NCBI GenBank assembly: GCA_027068435.1
Contig: JAMOTA010000013.1
Coordinates: 80,222 to 144,221, forward strand
Reading direction: 5' to 3'
DNA from: Sulfurovum sp.
GTDB taxonomy: Bacteria; Campylobacterota; Campylobacteria; Campylobacterales; Sulfurovaceae
Length of the DNA: 64,000 nucleotides
In this document: positions 42,680 through 51,224 of the stretch, in pieces
How the letters are laid out: each line of letters starts with the position of its first letter
Numbering within the stretch: the first letter of the stretch is position 1
Made by a program: the position numbers and the translations under genes
Notes under the pieces: model-generated
Database searches by the model: none
What the model saw: only the letters and a program-made list of their open reading frames with translations
What the model was told of the DNA's origin: nothing

Positions 42680-43897
42680 ATGGCACATTTTGAAAAAGCA
42701 AAAAACCTCAATGAGTGGTTGGATCAACGTTTAGCAGTTAATACTCTTAAAAAAGTAATGCAAACTGAGTATTGGATTCCAAAAGATATTAACTTCCTAT
42801 GGGCTATGGGTATGGTGTTGGCAGCAACATTTGGTATGCTTTTAGTTTCAGGTATTTTCTTACTTATGTACTACAAGCCAGATACTAATTTAGCGTTTGA
42901 CTCAGTAAACTATACAATCATGAGTGAAGTAGGTTACGGTTGGTTATGGAGACATATTCACGGTGTAGGTGCATCATTGGTCTTTTTGATTATCTATATT
43001 CATATGTTTACAGGTATCTACTACGGTTCATATAAAAAAGGTAGAGAGCTTATCTGGTTATCTGGAATGGGACTTTTTGTTGCATTCTCAGCAGAAGCTT
43101 TCTCTGGATATATGTTACCTTGGGGACAAATGTCTTACTGGGCTGGTATGGTTATTACTAACTTATTCTCTGGTGGTTCATTAGAAGCGTATGGTCTTGT
43201 TGAGTGGATTAGAGGGGATTACGTTCCTGCAGATGCATTTTTAACTAGATTCTTTATGTTACATGTATTACTGCTTCCTTTAGCAATTATTGGTCTTATC
43301 GTACTTCACTTTGGTACACTAAGAATCCCACATGTTAATAATCAAGAGGGTGAAGAGTTTGATTATGCTGAATCTGCAGAGCTTTACAAAGCAGGAAAAG
43401 TAAAAGAGTCTAAAGTTATTCCATTCTCTCCAGTATTCTTGTCTAAAGATGTATTTGTAATGGGTGTTTATTTCCTCTTGTTCTTCTATTTGGTATTCTA
43501 CCACTTTGAATTTGCAATGGATCCAGTGAACTTTGACCCAGCAGATGGACTTAAAACACCTGCACATATTTACCCTGAGTGGTATTTCTTATGGAGTTAT
43601 GAAATCCTAAGACCATTCTCTAAAGACCTTGGTTTGATTGCATTTGCTATCGCTCAAGTAATTTTCTTTATGCTTCCATTCTTAGATAGAAGTCCAAACG
43701 TGGCTCCTGCAAGTAGAAGAGGATTATTTAAATACTGGTTCTGGGCAATGCTAATTGATGTAATTGTCTTAACATTTATGGGTAAATTACCTCCAACAGA
43801 TGCACTATTTGCTACTATTGGATTAATTTCAGCTGTTCTATTCTTTGTATTATGGATAGCATTACCATTTATCACTAAATCAGAAAAAAAACTATAA
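42680..43897 (+). CDS. petB: Cytochrome b of the bc1 complex
   Basis: 405 residues, about nine membrane helices. The heme-ligand region GWLWRHIHGVGASLVFLIIYIHM holds paired His (quoted in part: RHIHGVGASLV), with a second His pair after SRFF-like ARFFMLHVLLLPLA (here TRFFMLHVLLLP). The Qo site shows PEWYFLWSYEILR, with PEW(Y) as the quinol motif. Complete in one polypeptide as in other Campylobacterota. Confidence 0.95.
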   Translation: MAHFEKAKNLNEWLDQRLAVNTLKKVMQTEYWIPKDINFLWAMGMVLAATFGMLLVSGIFLLMYYKPDTNLAFDSVNYTIMSEVGYGWLWRHIHGVGASLVFLIIYIHMFTGIYYGSYKKGRELIWLSGMGLFVAFSAEAFSGYMLPWGQMSYWAGMVITNLFSGGSLEAYGLVEWIRGDYVPADAFLTRFFMLHVLLLPLAIIGLIVLHFGTLRIPHVNNQEGEEFDYAESAELYKAGKVKESKVIPFSPVFLSKDVFVMGVYFLLFFYLVFYHFEFAMDPVNFDPADGLKTPAHIYPEWYFLWSYEILRPFSKDLGLIAFAIAQVIFFMLPFLDRSPNVAPASRRGLFKYWFWAMLIDVIVLTFMGKLPPTDALFATIGLISAVLFFVLWIALPFITKSEKKL

Positions 43898-43907
43898 GGA
43901 GTAGAGA

Positions 43908-44867
43908 ATGAAAGAATTAAAAATATTTGGAATTGTAGCTATCTTTACTCTAGTACTCTATTGGGGTGTTGAACCATTTGCTCACTCTCAAATGCACAAG
44001 CATATAGAAAGTAATAACTTTGTTTACACAGGTGCAGCAGATATAGAAGAAGCTGAAGCAGCAAAAGATGAAAAAAGAGCTGCCAAAAAGAAAGCTTTTT
44101 GGACAGATGTAGCTAAAGTAGCTAAAATCAAAGGTAATGTTGCTGCTGGTGAAACAGCTTTTGCAACATGTATGGGATGTCACACTGGTTTGCCTATCAA
44201 TATGGGTGGAGTAATTCCACCTGCACTTGATCATGCTGGTGCGTTGTACGATAAAAACTATCTTATTGCTCTTATTAAAGATCCAGCAATGGCATCAAAT
44301 GTAGATCATAAGTATGCAGATACTACAACTCACCCAATGGGTAGTATTAAAATGATGATGAGTGATGATCAGCAAATTGCTGATGTTGTTGCATACATCA
44401 TGGCTAAAAAAGCAGGTGAAGTAACTACTAAAGAAGCATTCTCGGAAGCTTGTGGTAGATGTCACGCAATGCGTTATGCTAAAACTTCACAACTTGGTGA
44501 TACACCAACATTTAAATATAAAAAAGATGAATTGGCACATAAAATTAAGGTAATTGAAGAGCAAGATGCTGTTAAAGCATATATGGGTAAATTACCTCCA
44601 GATCTCTCTATCATTATTAGAGCAAGAGGTCACCACTTTATGGAGACATTTGTTGAAAATCCACAAGGACAGCTTTTAGGTACATCTATGCCTAGAACAG
44701 GTCTTACACACGAAGGGTATGAGAAAGTTAAAACATATCTTGAAGAGGTAGGAGATCCTAGCAAACCTGCTCGTGAAGAACTTGGACCAAAAGTTTTACT
44801 TTTCTTCTTTGTCTTTACAGGTTTAGCATTCTTATGGAAAAAATCAATGTGGAAGGGTCATCACTAG
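43908..44867 (+). CDS. petC: Di-heme cytochrome c1 of the bc1 complex
   Basis: 319 residues with an N-terminal anchor helix (4-20), a charged linker, two c-type heme sites C88-MG-C91-H92 and C182-GR-C185-H186, and a C-terminal anchor (about 290-310). Two tandem cytochrome c domains replace the classical mono-heme cytochrome c1, which is the Campylobacterota type. Axial Met candidates are in THPMGSIKM and TSMPRTG. Last gene of the operon, ended by two hairpins. Confidence 0.94.
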   Translation: MKELKIFGIVAIFTLVLYWGVEPFAHSQMHKHIESNNFVYTGAADIEEAEAAKDEKRAAKKKAFWTDVAKVAKIKGNVAAGETAFATCMGCHTGLPINMGGVIPPALDHAGALYDKNYLIALIKDPAMASNVDHKYADTTTHPMGSIKMMMSDDQQIADVVAYIMAKKAGEVTTKEAFSEACGRCHAMRYAKTSQLGDTPTFKYKKDELAHKIKVIEEQDAVKAYMGKLPPDLSIIIRARGHHFMETFVENPQGQLLGTSMPRTGLTHEGYEKVKTYLEEVGDPSKPAREELGPKVLLFFFVFTGLAFLWKKSMWKGHH

Positions 44868-44874
44868 CATGACT

Positions 44875-44896
44875 TAGGGGAGCTTTGCTCCTTTTT
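44875..44896 (+). terminator. Rho-independent terminator of petABC
   Basis: GGAGC, TTT loop, GCTCC followed by TTTTT, 8 bp after the petC stop. Confidence 0.85.
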
Positions 44897-44901
44897 CACT
44901 T

Positions 44902-44937
44902 AGCTAAATATTGAGTTTTATGACTCAGTATTTAGCT
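44902..44937. terminator. Second hairpin after petABC
   Basis: A 15-bp stem (AGCTAAATATTGAGT with ACTCAGTATTTAGCT, one G-U type mismatch) and a six-base loop directly follow the first terminator. It may be a back-up terminator or block antisense reading. Confidence 0.6.
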
Positions 44938-45038
44938 TCTTCATTTACTACAATTAAATACTTCACTTTTTTGATATACATCATCATATTTTTATCTACA
45001 TTTCGATACTCTAAGAGAAATTTATTATATGGATTATT

Positions 45039-46016
45039 ATGCTTATAGATGGACACGGTAGAACCGTTAACTACTTACGGGTTTCTGTTACAGAACGTTG
45101 TAATTTTAGATGCCAATACTGCATGCCTGAAAAACCTTTTTCATGGGTACCTAAAGAGAACTTACTCTCTTTTGAAGAGTTATTCCTTTTTATGAAAGTT
45201 GCTATGGATGAGGGGGTAAACAAAATCCGTATTACAGGTGGAGAACCACTTTTAAGAGAGGGTTTAGATACTTTTATCAAGATGATAAATGACTATCAAC
45301 CAGATGTTGATTTGGCTTTAACAACCAATGCCTTCTTACTTCCTCAAACAGCACAAAAGCTTAAAGATGCAGGGCTGAAAAGAGTCAATATCTCTCTTGA
45401 TTCTCTTAAACCTAAAGTAGCACATCATATAGCACAAAAAGATGTCTTGGCACAAGTTCTCTTAGGAATAGATAAAGCTCTTGAAGTAGGCTTAGGTGTT
45501 AAGATTAACATGGTACCGATGAAAGGTATTAATGATGATGAAATTTTAGATATTATTGATTACTGTATAGAACGTAAGATTAAAGTACGTTTTATCGAGT
45601 ATATGGAAAATTCACATGCTAGTAAATCAATAGAAGGTATGCATGGACGTGAAATCCTAGAAAAAGTTAAAGAACGTCACACCATAAAAGCACTAGGACG
45701 TGAGGGTGCAAGTCCATCTTTTAACTATGTTTTAGATAATGGTTATGAGTTTGGACTTATAGACCCACATAAGCATGACTTTTGTGAAAACTGTAACCGT
45801 ATCAGACTTACTGCTGAGGGTAATCTTATCCCTTGTCTCTATTTTGATGAAGCATTAAGTATCGCCTCTTCTGTAAAAAAAGGAGATATACAAGGTGCAG
45901 CTGATGTCTTGGCTCAAGTATTAAAAGATAAACCTAAAGAGAACCGTTGGATAGAGGGTGAACTAGAAGAGGGTCAAGAGGTTTCAACGCGTGCATTTTA
46001 TGAGACTGGCGGCTAA
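45039..46016 (+). CDS. moaA: GTP 3',8-cyclase MoaA
   Basis: 325 residues. Radical-SAM motif CNFRCQYC near residue 21 and the C-terminal cluster [25 protein letters not shown] supports SAM binding. It performs the first step of molybdenum-cofactor synthesis. The C-terminal double-Gly tail (ETGG) is conserved for activity. Overlaps queE by one base. Other cofactor genes (moeA) lie at 53.5 kb. Confidence 0.94.
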   Translation: MLIDGHGRTVNYLRVSVTERCNFRCQYCMPEKPFSWVPKENLLSFEELFLFMKVAMDEGVNKIRITGGEPLLREGLDTFIKMINDYQPDVDLALTTNAFLLPQTAQKLKDAGLKRVNISLDSLKPKVAHHIAQKDVLAQVLLGIDKALEVGLGVKINMVPMKGINDDEILDIIDYCIERKIKVRFIEYMENSHASKSIEGMHGREILEKVKERHTIKALGREGASPSFNYVLDNGYEFGLIDPHKHDFCENCNRIRLTAEGNLIPCLYFDEALSIASSVKKGDIQGAADVLAQVLKDKPKENRWIEGELEEGQEVSTRAFYETGG

Positions 46017-46774
46017 TGTTTTACCTTACTGAACAGTTTTTTTCTATACAAGGCGAAGGGAAATATGCAGGTGTACCCTCTTACTTTATCCGTACAGGTG
46101 GATGCAACCTCACCTGTTCAGGTTTTGGTGCAAAGTATGAAGTGGATGGAGAAGTACGCTACGGCTGTGATACCTATTTTGCAGTAGATAGTACCTATGT
46201 AAAGTCATGGATAAAAGTAGAAGAGAGTCAATCACTTATAGGTACTCTTGATAGTGAATTTAAAAAACTAGGGTACAAGCCTCACATGGTTATAACAGGT
46301 GGAGAGCCACTTATGTACTATAGCAACAGAGTATTTTATGAGGTTGTGTCATGGCTTGTAGAAGAAGGTGTTCAGATAACCTTTGAGACCAATGGGACTA
46401 TTGAGATGAATTTTGATGCATACCCTGCCTATAAATCTTGTGTATTTGCACTCTCTATTAAGCTAGAAAACTCTGGAGAGCCTAAAGAGAAACGTATTAT
46501 TCCTCAAGCGTTGAAAAACATACAAGCTTATGCAAAAGAGGCATTTTTAAAGTTTACCATAGACAAAAAACTTGTAGAGACAACAGCCATAGATGAGATT
46601 AATAAGCTTAGAGAAATCTTACCTAAATTAGACGTTTTTTGTATGCCTGTTGGTGAGAGTCGAGATACGATTTGGAGAAATGATAGAGCAGTATTTGAGT
46701 TTTGTATGAAACACAATTTTAGATATAGTGATAGATTACATATCCGCGTTTTTGACACTACTCAAGGGGTATAG
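46016..46774 (+). CDS. queE: 7-carboxy-7-deazaguanine synthase
   Basis: 252 residues. [19 protein letters not shown] opens the QueE radical-SAM family; the cluster Cys are C-NLT-C in GGCNLTC and a third in RYGCDTYF, spaced CX3CX16C. Reference enzymes use CX14CX2C or CX3CX2C with CDT at the end, so the middle Cys has moved. [10 protein letters not shown] follows. It makes the deazapurine ring of queuosine with QueD and QueC. Co-translated with moaA. Confidence 0.88.
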   Translation: MFYLTEQFFSIQGEGKYAGVPSYFIRTGGCNLTCSGFGAKYEVDGEVRYGCDTYFAVDSTYVKSWIKVEESQSLIGTLDSEFKKLGYKPHMVITGGEPLMYYSNRVFYEVVSWLVEEGVQITFETNGTIEMNFDAYPAYKSCVFALSIKLENSGEPKEKRIIPQALKNIQAYAKEAFLKFTIDKKLVETTAIDEINKLREILPKLDVFCMPVGESRDTIWRNDRAVFEFCMKHNFRYSDRLHIRVFDTTQGV

Positions 46775-46801
46775 TTTTTACAAAATATTTCTTATTTATA
46801 G

Positions 46802-46912
46802 TTAAAATAGATACCCAAATCTAACAATAAAACGTTTCTTTTCTAAAGGTTGATACTCTTTCACATTTTGTGAAGAATGGATGAAACTCCTAAATCCAAA
46901 TGGATCTTCATT
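46802..46912 (-). pseudogene. 3' fragment of an outer-membrane receptor gene
   Basis: In the frame directly after the stop of the ccdA-like remnant, 36 codons read NEDPFGFRSFIHSSQ through KKRFIVRFGYLF and a stop. The aromatic-ended last strand (RFGYLF) is what TonB-dependent receptors and other barrels have at their C-terminus. No start or signal remains, so this is a decayed 3' end. The exact parent family is inferred. Confidence 0.45.
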
Positions 46913-47053
46913 TTACCAAATGGCACTCCCCACAAGCAGAGGAAGCGTCACAATAGAACAAGGAGCTAACGAGGTCAACACACCTATGGCAAACGAGGCA
47001 AAAATAGCATAGAGTCCATAGTTTTGGACACTGTTTATTAGAAACTCTTCCAT
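46913..47053 (-). pseudogene. 5' fragment of a CcdA/DsbD-type gene
   Basis: 46 codons from an ATG at 47053: MEEFLINSVQNYG then FASFAIGVLTSLAPCSIVTL and PLLVGSAIW stop. GVLTSLAPCS is the first helix of CcdA/DsbD thiol-transfer proteins, which normally continue for 200 or more residues with six helices. Here the reading stops in the first helix and passes into a barrel-like C-terminus, as after a deletion. It lies just downstream of arsR. Confidence 0.6.
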
Positions 47054-47095
47054 GACTATAGTGACCTAAAAGGTACTATAGATAAGAGAGATGGA

Positions 47096-47416
47096 TTACT
47101 CTCTAACAACACTGCTGCATCCTTTTTTTAGTGCTGGAGTGTTGAGTTTGAGATGTTTTATCTCTTCTAAGATGGATTGACGAAAGCTATCTAAAGGAGA
47201 GCGTATGGAGTAAAAAGCCCAACGCCCCTCTCTTTCTACCTTTAGAAAACCTCCATCTTTTAAGATTTTTAGATGACGAGAGATACGAGACTGAATCATG
47301 CCAAAAGCGTTCTCTACATCACAAACGCACACCTCTTCATGAAGGTTAATAAAATTTAAAATGCGTAGGCGAGTCTCATCGTTGATTGAGCCGATGGTTT
47401 TTAAAAAAATATCCAT
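47096..47416 (-). CDS. arsR: ArsR-family metalloregulator
   Basis: 106 residues, winged helix. ETRLRILNFINLHEEVCVCDVENAFG is the ArsR alpha3 region with the CVCDV-type metal site, where two Cys on the helix bind As(III)/Sb(III); SRISRHLKILKDGGFL is the recognition helix. It should repress its own operon until arsenite binds. It is the second gene after arsC, joined by a TAATG overlap. Confidence 0.9.
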   Translation of the reverse strand: MDIFLKTIGSINDETRLRILNFINLHEEVCVCDVENAFGMIQSRISRHLKILKDGGFLKVEREGRWAFYSIRSPLDSFRQSILEEIKHLKLNTPALKKGCSSVVRE

Positions 47417-48117
47417 TATTTTTTTGGATTATTTAAAACAGTAGAACGAGCAAGTGCTGATTCTATCTCCTCTTTGCTAATGTCTCCTGTAAGTTTAAGC
47501 TCAATGTTGCCATCTTTCCCCTCTACTTCCATATTGGTCATTTTTTTCTTGGTCTCATCGGACATACAAGCACATGAACCAGTGGCACAATTTTCGACCA
47601 TTTGCATAATCTGCTGTTTTTTCACTGCTCCTGTGAAGTTGATTTTTACACCTTGGGTTGTTTTAAATACGTTTTTGTTCATTGGTTTTCCTTTTAATTC
47701 TTTAGCTTGTTTCTTATTTGAAAGTATATCTTTTACTTTTGGTAGAAGTCTCTGTTCTATCTCTTTATAGGTTGCTTCAAAAGCTTCATACTCTTTCCTA
47801 TCTGGGTCATCAAAACCGATATGAATAGTAGGGACGGGTTTTGAAAAAGTAGGGCAACTCTCTTTTGCATGGTCACAAACAGTAACGACCAAATCAAACT
47901 CAATATCTTCTAAAGTATCAAGTGTTTTAGAGTGATAACTCTCATTCCACACATGATGTGTCTCTAAAACTTTTTTGGCATTTGGATTAATTAGACCACT
48001 AGGATTGACACCTGAACTATAAGCTCTAATGTTTTCTAGTTGAGCGTTAATCAATGCTTCAGCAATAATGCTACGACATGAGTTACCTGTGCAGAGTATC
48101 AATACTTTTTTATTCAT
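47416..48117 (-). CDS. arsC: Arsenate reductase (LMW phosphatase type) fused to a Cys-rich C-terminal domain
   Basis: 233 residues. Residues 1-135 are thioredoxin-coupled ArsC: C9-TGNSC-R15 P-loop plus the C81/C88 pair (VCDHAKESC), the three Cys of the redox relay. Residues 146-233 are a separate domain (MNKNVFKTTQGVKINFTGAV...) with CATGSCAC at 177-184. An AAAGGA site 6 bases before Met146 (ATG at 47682) suggests the second domain was, or still is, started independently. The Cys cluster could bind arsenic. The domain is of unknown function. Confidence 0.85.
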   Translation of the reverse strand: MNKKVLILCTGNSCRSIIAEALINAQLENIRAYSSGVNPSGLINPNAKKVLETHHVWNESYHSKTLDTLEDIEFDLVVTVCDHAKESCPTFSKPVPTIHIGFDDPDRKEYEAFEATYKEIEQRLLPKVKDILSNKKQAKELKGKPMNKNVFKTTQGVKINFTGAVKKQQIMQMVENCATGSCACMSDETKKKMTNMEVEGKDGNIELKLTGDISKEEIESALARSTVLNNPKK

Positions 48118-48161
48118 CAGTTCTCTCTTTTTGTTTTTTGAATTGTATCTATTATAGGCTT

Positions 48162-48181
48162 ATATCAAGATATATTGATGT
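48162..48181. promoter_or_regulatory. Putative ArsR operator
   Basis: ATCAA-N6-TTGAT (48164-48179) within an AT-rich dyad ATATCAAGATATATTGATGT, 45 bp upstream of arsC. ArsR-family operators are commonly imperfect dyads of this kind. Confidence 0.5.
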
Positions 48182-48234
48182 GTTTAGATTTAATTAAAAA
48201 TTATGCAACCAAATTTTTAATTAAGTCGATATGT

Positions 48235-48373
48235 TTGAGTATTGGGTTTATTCTTTTAGCAACGCTACTTCGTACCATGGTTGCTTTCTATCCTGAGTAT
48301 GCCATTTATTATCTATATTTGGCGATACTTTGGGTGGTTGGTTGCTCCTAGAGCTGATGGGGTTAAGGGGTAA
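48235..48373 (+). pseudogene. nnrS: Frameshifted 3' remnant of nnrS
   Basis: In one frame (48235-48351) the translation reads LSIGFILLATLLRTMVAFYPEYAIYYLYLA then ILWVVG, and in the +1 frame (48341-48373) LVAPRADGVKG and a stop. Together they match the last two helices and the APRxDGxxG tail of NnrS-type heme/copper membrane proteins, with a small deletion between. The rest of the roughly 400-residue gene is gone. The old terminator hairpin follows at 48367. Confidence 0.55.
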
Positions 48374-48389
48374 GAATTACCCCTTTTTT
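48367..48389 (+). terminator. Terminator after the nnrS remnant
   Basis: GGGGTAA, loop GAA, TTACCCC and TTTTTT, overlapping the remnant stop codon. On the opposite strand it lies just beyond the end of the NifX-like gene. Confidence 0.8.
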
Positions 48390-48401
48390 ACTGATTAATT
48401 T

Positions 48402-48794
48402 TTACTTTTCCAAATGTGAATCATCATGAGGATGTCGTTTTTCATGATGTTTAATAATTTCATCCATATTGGTATCATCTAAAATCATAAGTTCATTATT
48501 TTCAAACTTCTCTAGTACACTCTTGAGTAAAATACGCTCAAATCCTGTATGATAAAGAGCCATACTTCCATGCTCTTTAACTTTTTCATAAGGGTTAATC
48601 CCCATCTCTTGGATTAATAGAGCATCTACTTTCATCTCATAAAGCCATTCAATAACAGCTTGTCCCCCTGATTGATTATTTGGAATAATCATAACTTCTC
48701 CATCTTTGATAATTGCAAACCATTTGGCTTTTCCAAATAGAGGTGCAATGGCTGGATTTTCTTTGTTCATTTTTACGGGTATTGCAAGTTTCAT
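48402..48794 (-). CDS. NifX/NifB-like (dinitrogenase cofactor family) protein
   Basis: 130 residues. MKLAIPVKMNKENPAIAPLFGKAKWFAII and the GGQAVIEWLYEMKVDALLIQEMG segment form the small RNase-H-like domain shared by NifX, NafY and many non-nif proteins. No nif genes are here, so it is a general metal- or cluster-binding member. The His-rich tail (HHEKRHPHDDSH) may bind metal. Encoded after a DUF134 regulator, its usual partner. Confidence 0.82.
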   Translation of the reverse strand: MKLAIPVKMNKENPAIAPLFGKAKWFAIIKDGEVMIIPNNQSGGQAVIEWLYEMKVDALLIQEMGINPYEKVKEHGSMALYHTGFERILLKSVLEKFENNELMILDDTNMDEIIKHHEKRHPHDDSHLEK

Positions 48795-48805
48795 TTTTTA
48801 TCCTT

Positions 48806-49099
48806 TTAACTGTTTCGTTTTTCTATTTTAATAGCTTTTTGATGAAGCAGAGCATCAGCTACTTTTTTTCTAGCAGACTCCAGCAATCTTGAAAATGTGG
48901 TTCTAGAAATTCTCATCTTATCAGCTGACTCTTGTTGGTAGAGAGATTCAAAATCTGCCAATCGTATCGCTTCCATTTCATCCTCATAAAGGATAATATG
49001 CTCAAGCTGATTGGCTCGTATGCCACAAGGTTTAAAACAGACCTTGGAGTGGTCAGCATTAATATTTCTCTCTTTTCTTTTTCTCCCTAACCTGTTCAT
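48806..49099 (-). CDS. DUF134-family HTH protein
   Basis: 97 residues. The segments CFKPCGI, IILYEDEMEAIRLADFESLYQQESADKM and ISRTTFSRLLESARKKVADAL are the DUF134 signature: two Cys near the N-terminus (a possible metal site) and an HTH. These proteins accompany NifX-like proteins and are probably regulators. The upstream gap holds ATATGCACATATG, a possible operator. Confidence 0.87.
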   Translation of the reverse strand: MNRLGRKRKERNINADHSKVCFKPCGIRANQLEHIILYEDEMEAIRLADFESLYQQESADKMRISRTTFSRLLESARKKVADALLHQKAIKIEKRNS

Positions 49100-49208
49100 T
49101 TTATATCCTATATATGCACATATGTTCGTATTGTAGCAAAAAGAATCTTTTGTGTCAATAGTTTAAGTTATAATATATATAATTTTAAATTATACAAAAG
49201 GAGTAATA

Positions 49209-49724
49209 ATGAAGATAAACACCTCTATATCGGTTGTTATTCGAATTTTTTTATGGCTATTGATGCTTTTTGGAGGTGCGTGGTACAGTATTATTCAAGA
49301 CTTATCCAATCAATATTTCCAAAGTATCTCTTTTCATCTACTGTCATCCGTATTGGGGGTAATCATAATATTTTTGGCTTTTCGAGCCTCTGCTAATGGA
49401 GGAAAAGAGTTGACAAAAGGTCGTGTGGGTAACATCCCTCGACTAGAAACCAATAAATTAGTTACAACAGGAATCTATGCTTGTATGCGTCATCCTATGC
49501 TTTTTGGGTTAACACTACTGCCTTTAGGATGGGCATTGTTGATTGGAAGTCCAACTTTTATTAGTATGGTTGCCCCTTTGGAGATGCTGTTTATTATCAT
49601 AATGGTTATTATCTTTGAAGAGCAAGAGGTCAAAATGAAATTTAGTAAAGAGTATGAGATTTATCGTACCAAAGTACCTATGGTCTCTTTTGAGTGGAGA
49701 TGTTTGAAACAACTCCTAAAATAG
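49209..49724 (+). CDS. Membrane methyltransferase-like protein (ICMT/PEMT family)
   Basis: 171 residues, four to five membrane helices. LVTTGIYACMRHPMLFGLTLLPLGWAL contains the RHPM motif (G-x-Y-x-x-x-RHP) and FEEQEVKMKFSKEYEIYRTKVPM the E-E...Y motif of the isoprenylcysteine/phospholipid methyltransferase group. It may methylate a lipid or small molecule in the membrane using SAM. AAAGGAG before the ATG and TATAAT at about 49166 support the start. Confidence 0.8.
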   Translation: MKINTSISVVIRIFLWLLMLFGGAWYSIIQDLSNQYFQSISFHLLSSVLGVIIIFLAFRASANGGKELTKGRVGNIPRLETNKLVTTGIYACMRHPMLFGLTLLPLGWALLIGSPTFISMVAPLEMLFIIIMVIIFEEQEVKMKFSKEYEIYRTKVPMVSFEWRCLKQLLK

Positions 49725-49807
49725 TATAATGTGGTGAGGCTTGACACTATGGTAACAGTTAATTTGTAGAAAAGTAAACTATCTTGGGAGAAATTTGTGT
49801 TATGGTC

Positions 49808-50548
49808 TCATTTTAAAATAAAATGGTACAGCAGTTTAAGTGCAAGCATATATAAAATTACAGCCATTAGTTTTTTAATGTGTTGTTGTTTGAGTTTAAA
49901 GTGCATTAAGTAGTTTCCTATATACCCACCTATAATAGCAGATACAGAGATAATAGCTAAGAGTATCCAGTCTAAAGGGACATAACTAGCATAAGTAAAG
50001 AAAGAACCCAATGCTGAAAAAGGGACAACAAAACTTACTGTAATGGCTACTTTTTTAGGCTCAAAGCCTAGTAAAACTAAAAGAGGGATTAAGATATTTC
50101 CTCCTCCTACACCTAGAAGTCCTGCTATGAAACCAACTACTATACCCACTGTAAAGAGTACCGCTTTACTTTGTGTTTTAATTAGAGCTTTTTTCTTAGA
50201 AAACATCATCATACTTGCACTATAAAAAAGCATTAACATAAAGCCAAATTTTACAGTCTCCTCATCAATAAATTGACTACTGTATGCTCCTAAGGGTGCA
50301 AATAACATCATCATTGATGCTATTGGAAGTACAAATTTAAAATCAACTACTTTGCGTTTGAGATTCATAATACTAGAGGTAATAGTAGTAGAAGCCCCTG
50401 CAAAAAGCCCCACTGCTTTAGCAACAGTAAAGTCAAGTCCCAATAGATTTAAGATAGGAATAAGTGCTACACCCGCTCCAGCACCTCCCATAGAGAAAAG
50501 AATAGAGAGAAAAAAAGCAAGAGTACCATAGAGTAGATAGCTAGACAT
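49808..50548 (-). CDS. TSUP (TauE/SafE) family membrane transporter
   Basis: 246 residues, eight membrane helices. FFLSILFSMGGAGAGVALIPILNLLG and FIAGLLGVGGGNILIPLLVLLGF are the two inverted TSUP repeats. The family exports or takes up sulfite, sulfoacetate or related organosulfur anions. Monocistronic; the upstream start is supported by AAGGATATATT. Confidence 0.87.
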   Translation of the reverse strand: MSSYLLYGTLAFFLSILFSMGGAGAGVALIPILNLLGLDFTVAKAVGLFAGASTTITSSIMNLKRKVVDFKFVLPIASMMMLFAPLGAYSSQFIDEETVKFGFMLMLFYSASMMMFSKKKALIKTQSKAVLFTVGIVVGFIAGLLGVGGGNILIPLLVLLGFEPKKVAITVSFVVPFSALGSFFTYASYVPLDWILLAIISVSAIIGGYIGNYLMHFKLKQQHIKKLMAVILYMLALKLLYHFILK

Positions 50549-50655
50549 AATATATCCTTGATAAGTTAAAGTAATTAAAAATATAAGTATTACTATTTTA
50601 TAAGGAAAATTATATTTGAATAGGAGTAATATACTCCTTATTTTAAGGAGTGAAT

Positions 50656-51165
50656 ATGGAGAAGAGTATAACTTTAAAGCCTATTGCTAAGATATGTTCA
50701 CCTTTTTGTGATTTGGTAGATATGCCTGTGCAACCTAAAGGTGCAAAAGAGGTTTTTGCAACGATAGAGTTTGATTTATCTTATGTAGAGGGGCTAAAAG
50801 ATCTTGATGGATTTAGCCATGTGTATCTAATTTACTATTTTCATAAAATAAAAGAGCCAAAACTTAGTGTGGTACCTTTTAATGACAAAACAGATACCTC
50901 AAGAGGAGTCTTTTCAACAAGAACACCTATGCATCCCAATAGTTTAGGGCTTTCTGTAGTTGAGCTAGTAAAAGTTGAAGAGAATATAGTAACGATAAAA
51001 GGTGTAGATATCTTAGATGGTACACCTTTATTAGATATAAAGCCCTATATTGAAAATTTTGATAAAGTTGAAGGTGATGTACGCTCAGGATGGATGACAT
51101 CAACTAAAGATGAAGTCTCAATAAAACGTTCAGATGAACGCTTTGTTAAATTAGGACAATTTTAG
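50656..51165 (+). CDS. trmO: tRNA (adenine-N6)-methyltransferase TrmO/TsaA type
   Basis: 169 residues from the ATG at 50656 because AAGGAG sits 5 bases before it; the GTG at 50650 is inside the site. KEVFATIEFDLSYVEGLKDLDGFSHVYLIYYFHK is the TrmO beta-barrel core, and TRTPMHPNSLGLSVVEL and GVDILDGTPLLDIKPY are its SAM-pocket motifs. It methylates t6A37 to m6t6A in threonine tRNA. Confidence 0.87.
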   Translation: MEKSITLKPIAKICSPFCDLVDMPVQPKGAKEVFATIEFDLSYVEGLKDLDGFSHVYLIYYFHKIKEPKLSVVPFNDKTDTSRGVFSTRTPMHPNSLGLSVVELVKVEENIVTIKGVDILDGTPLLDIKPYIENFDKVEGDVRSGWMTSTKDEVSIKRSDERFVKLGQF

Positions 51166-51224
51166 TCTTATTTAAGCAAAATAGTATTATATTAGATTAT
51201 TGTTTTTATAATAAAGGATTATTA

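Noticed and set aside
43950..44234. 94-residue Cys/Phe-rich minus-strand ORF
   Set aside because: Complementary to petC; base composition effect only.
48402..48794. Nitrogen-fixation (nifX) gene
   Set aside because: No other nif genes are present; the family is much wider than nitrogen fixation.
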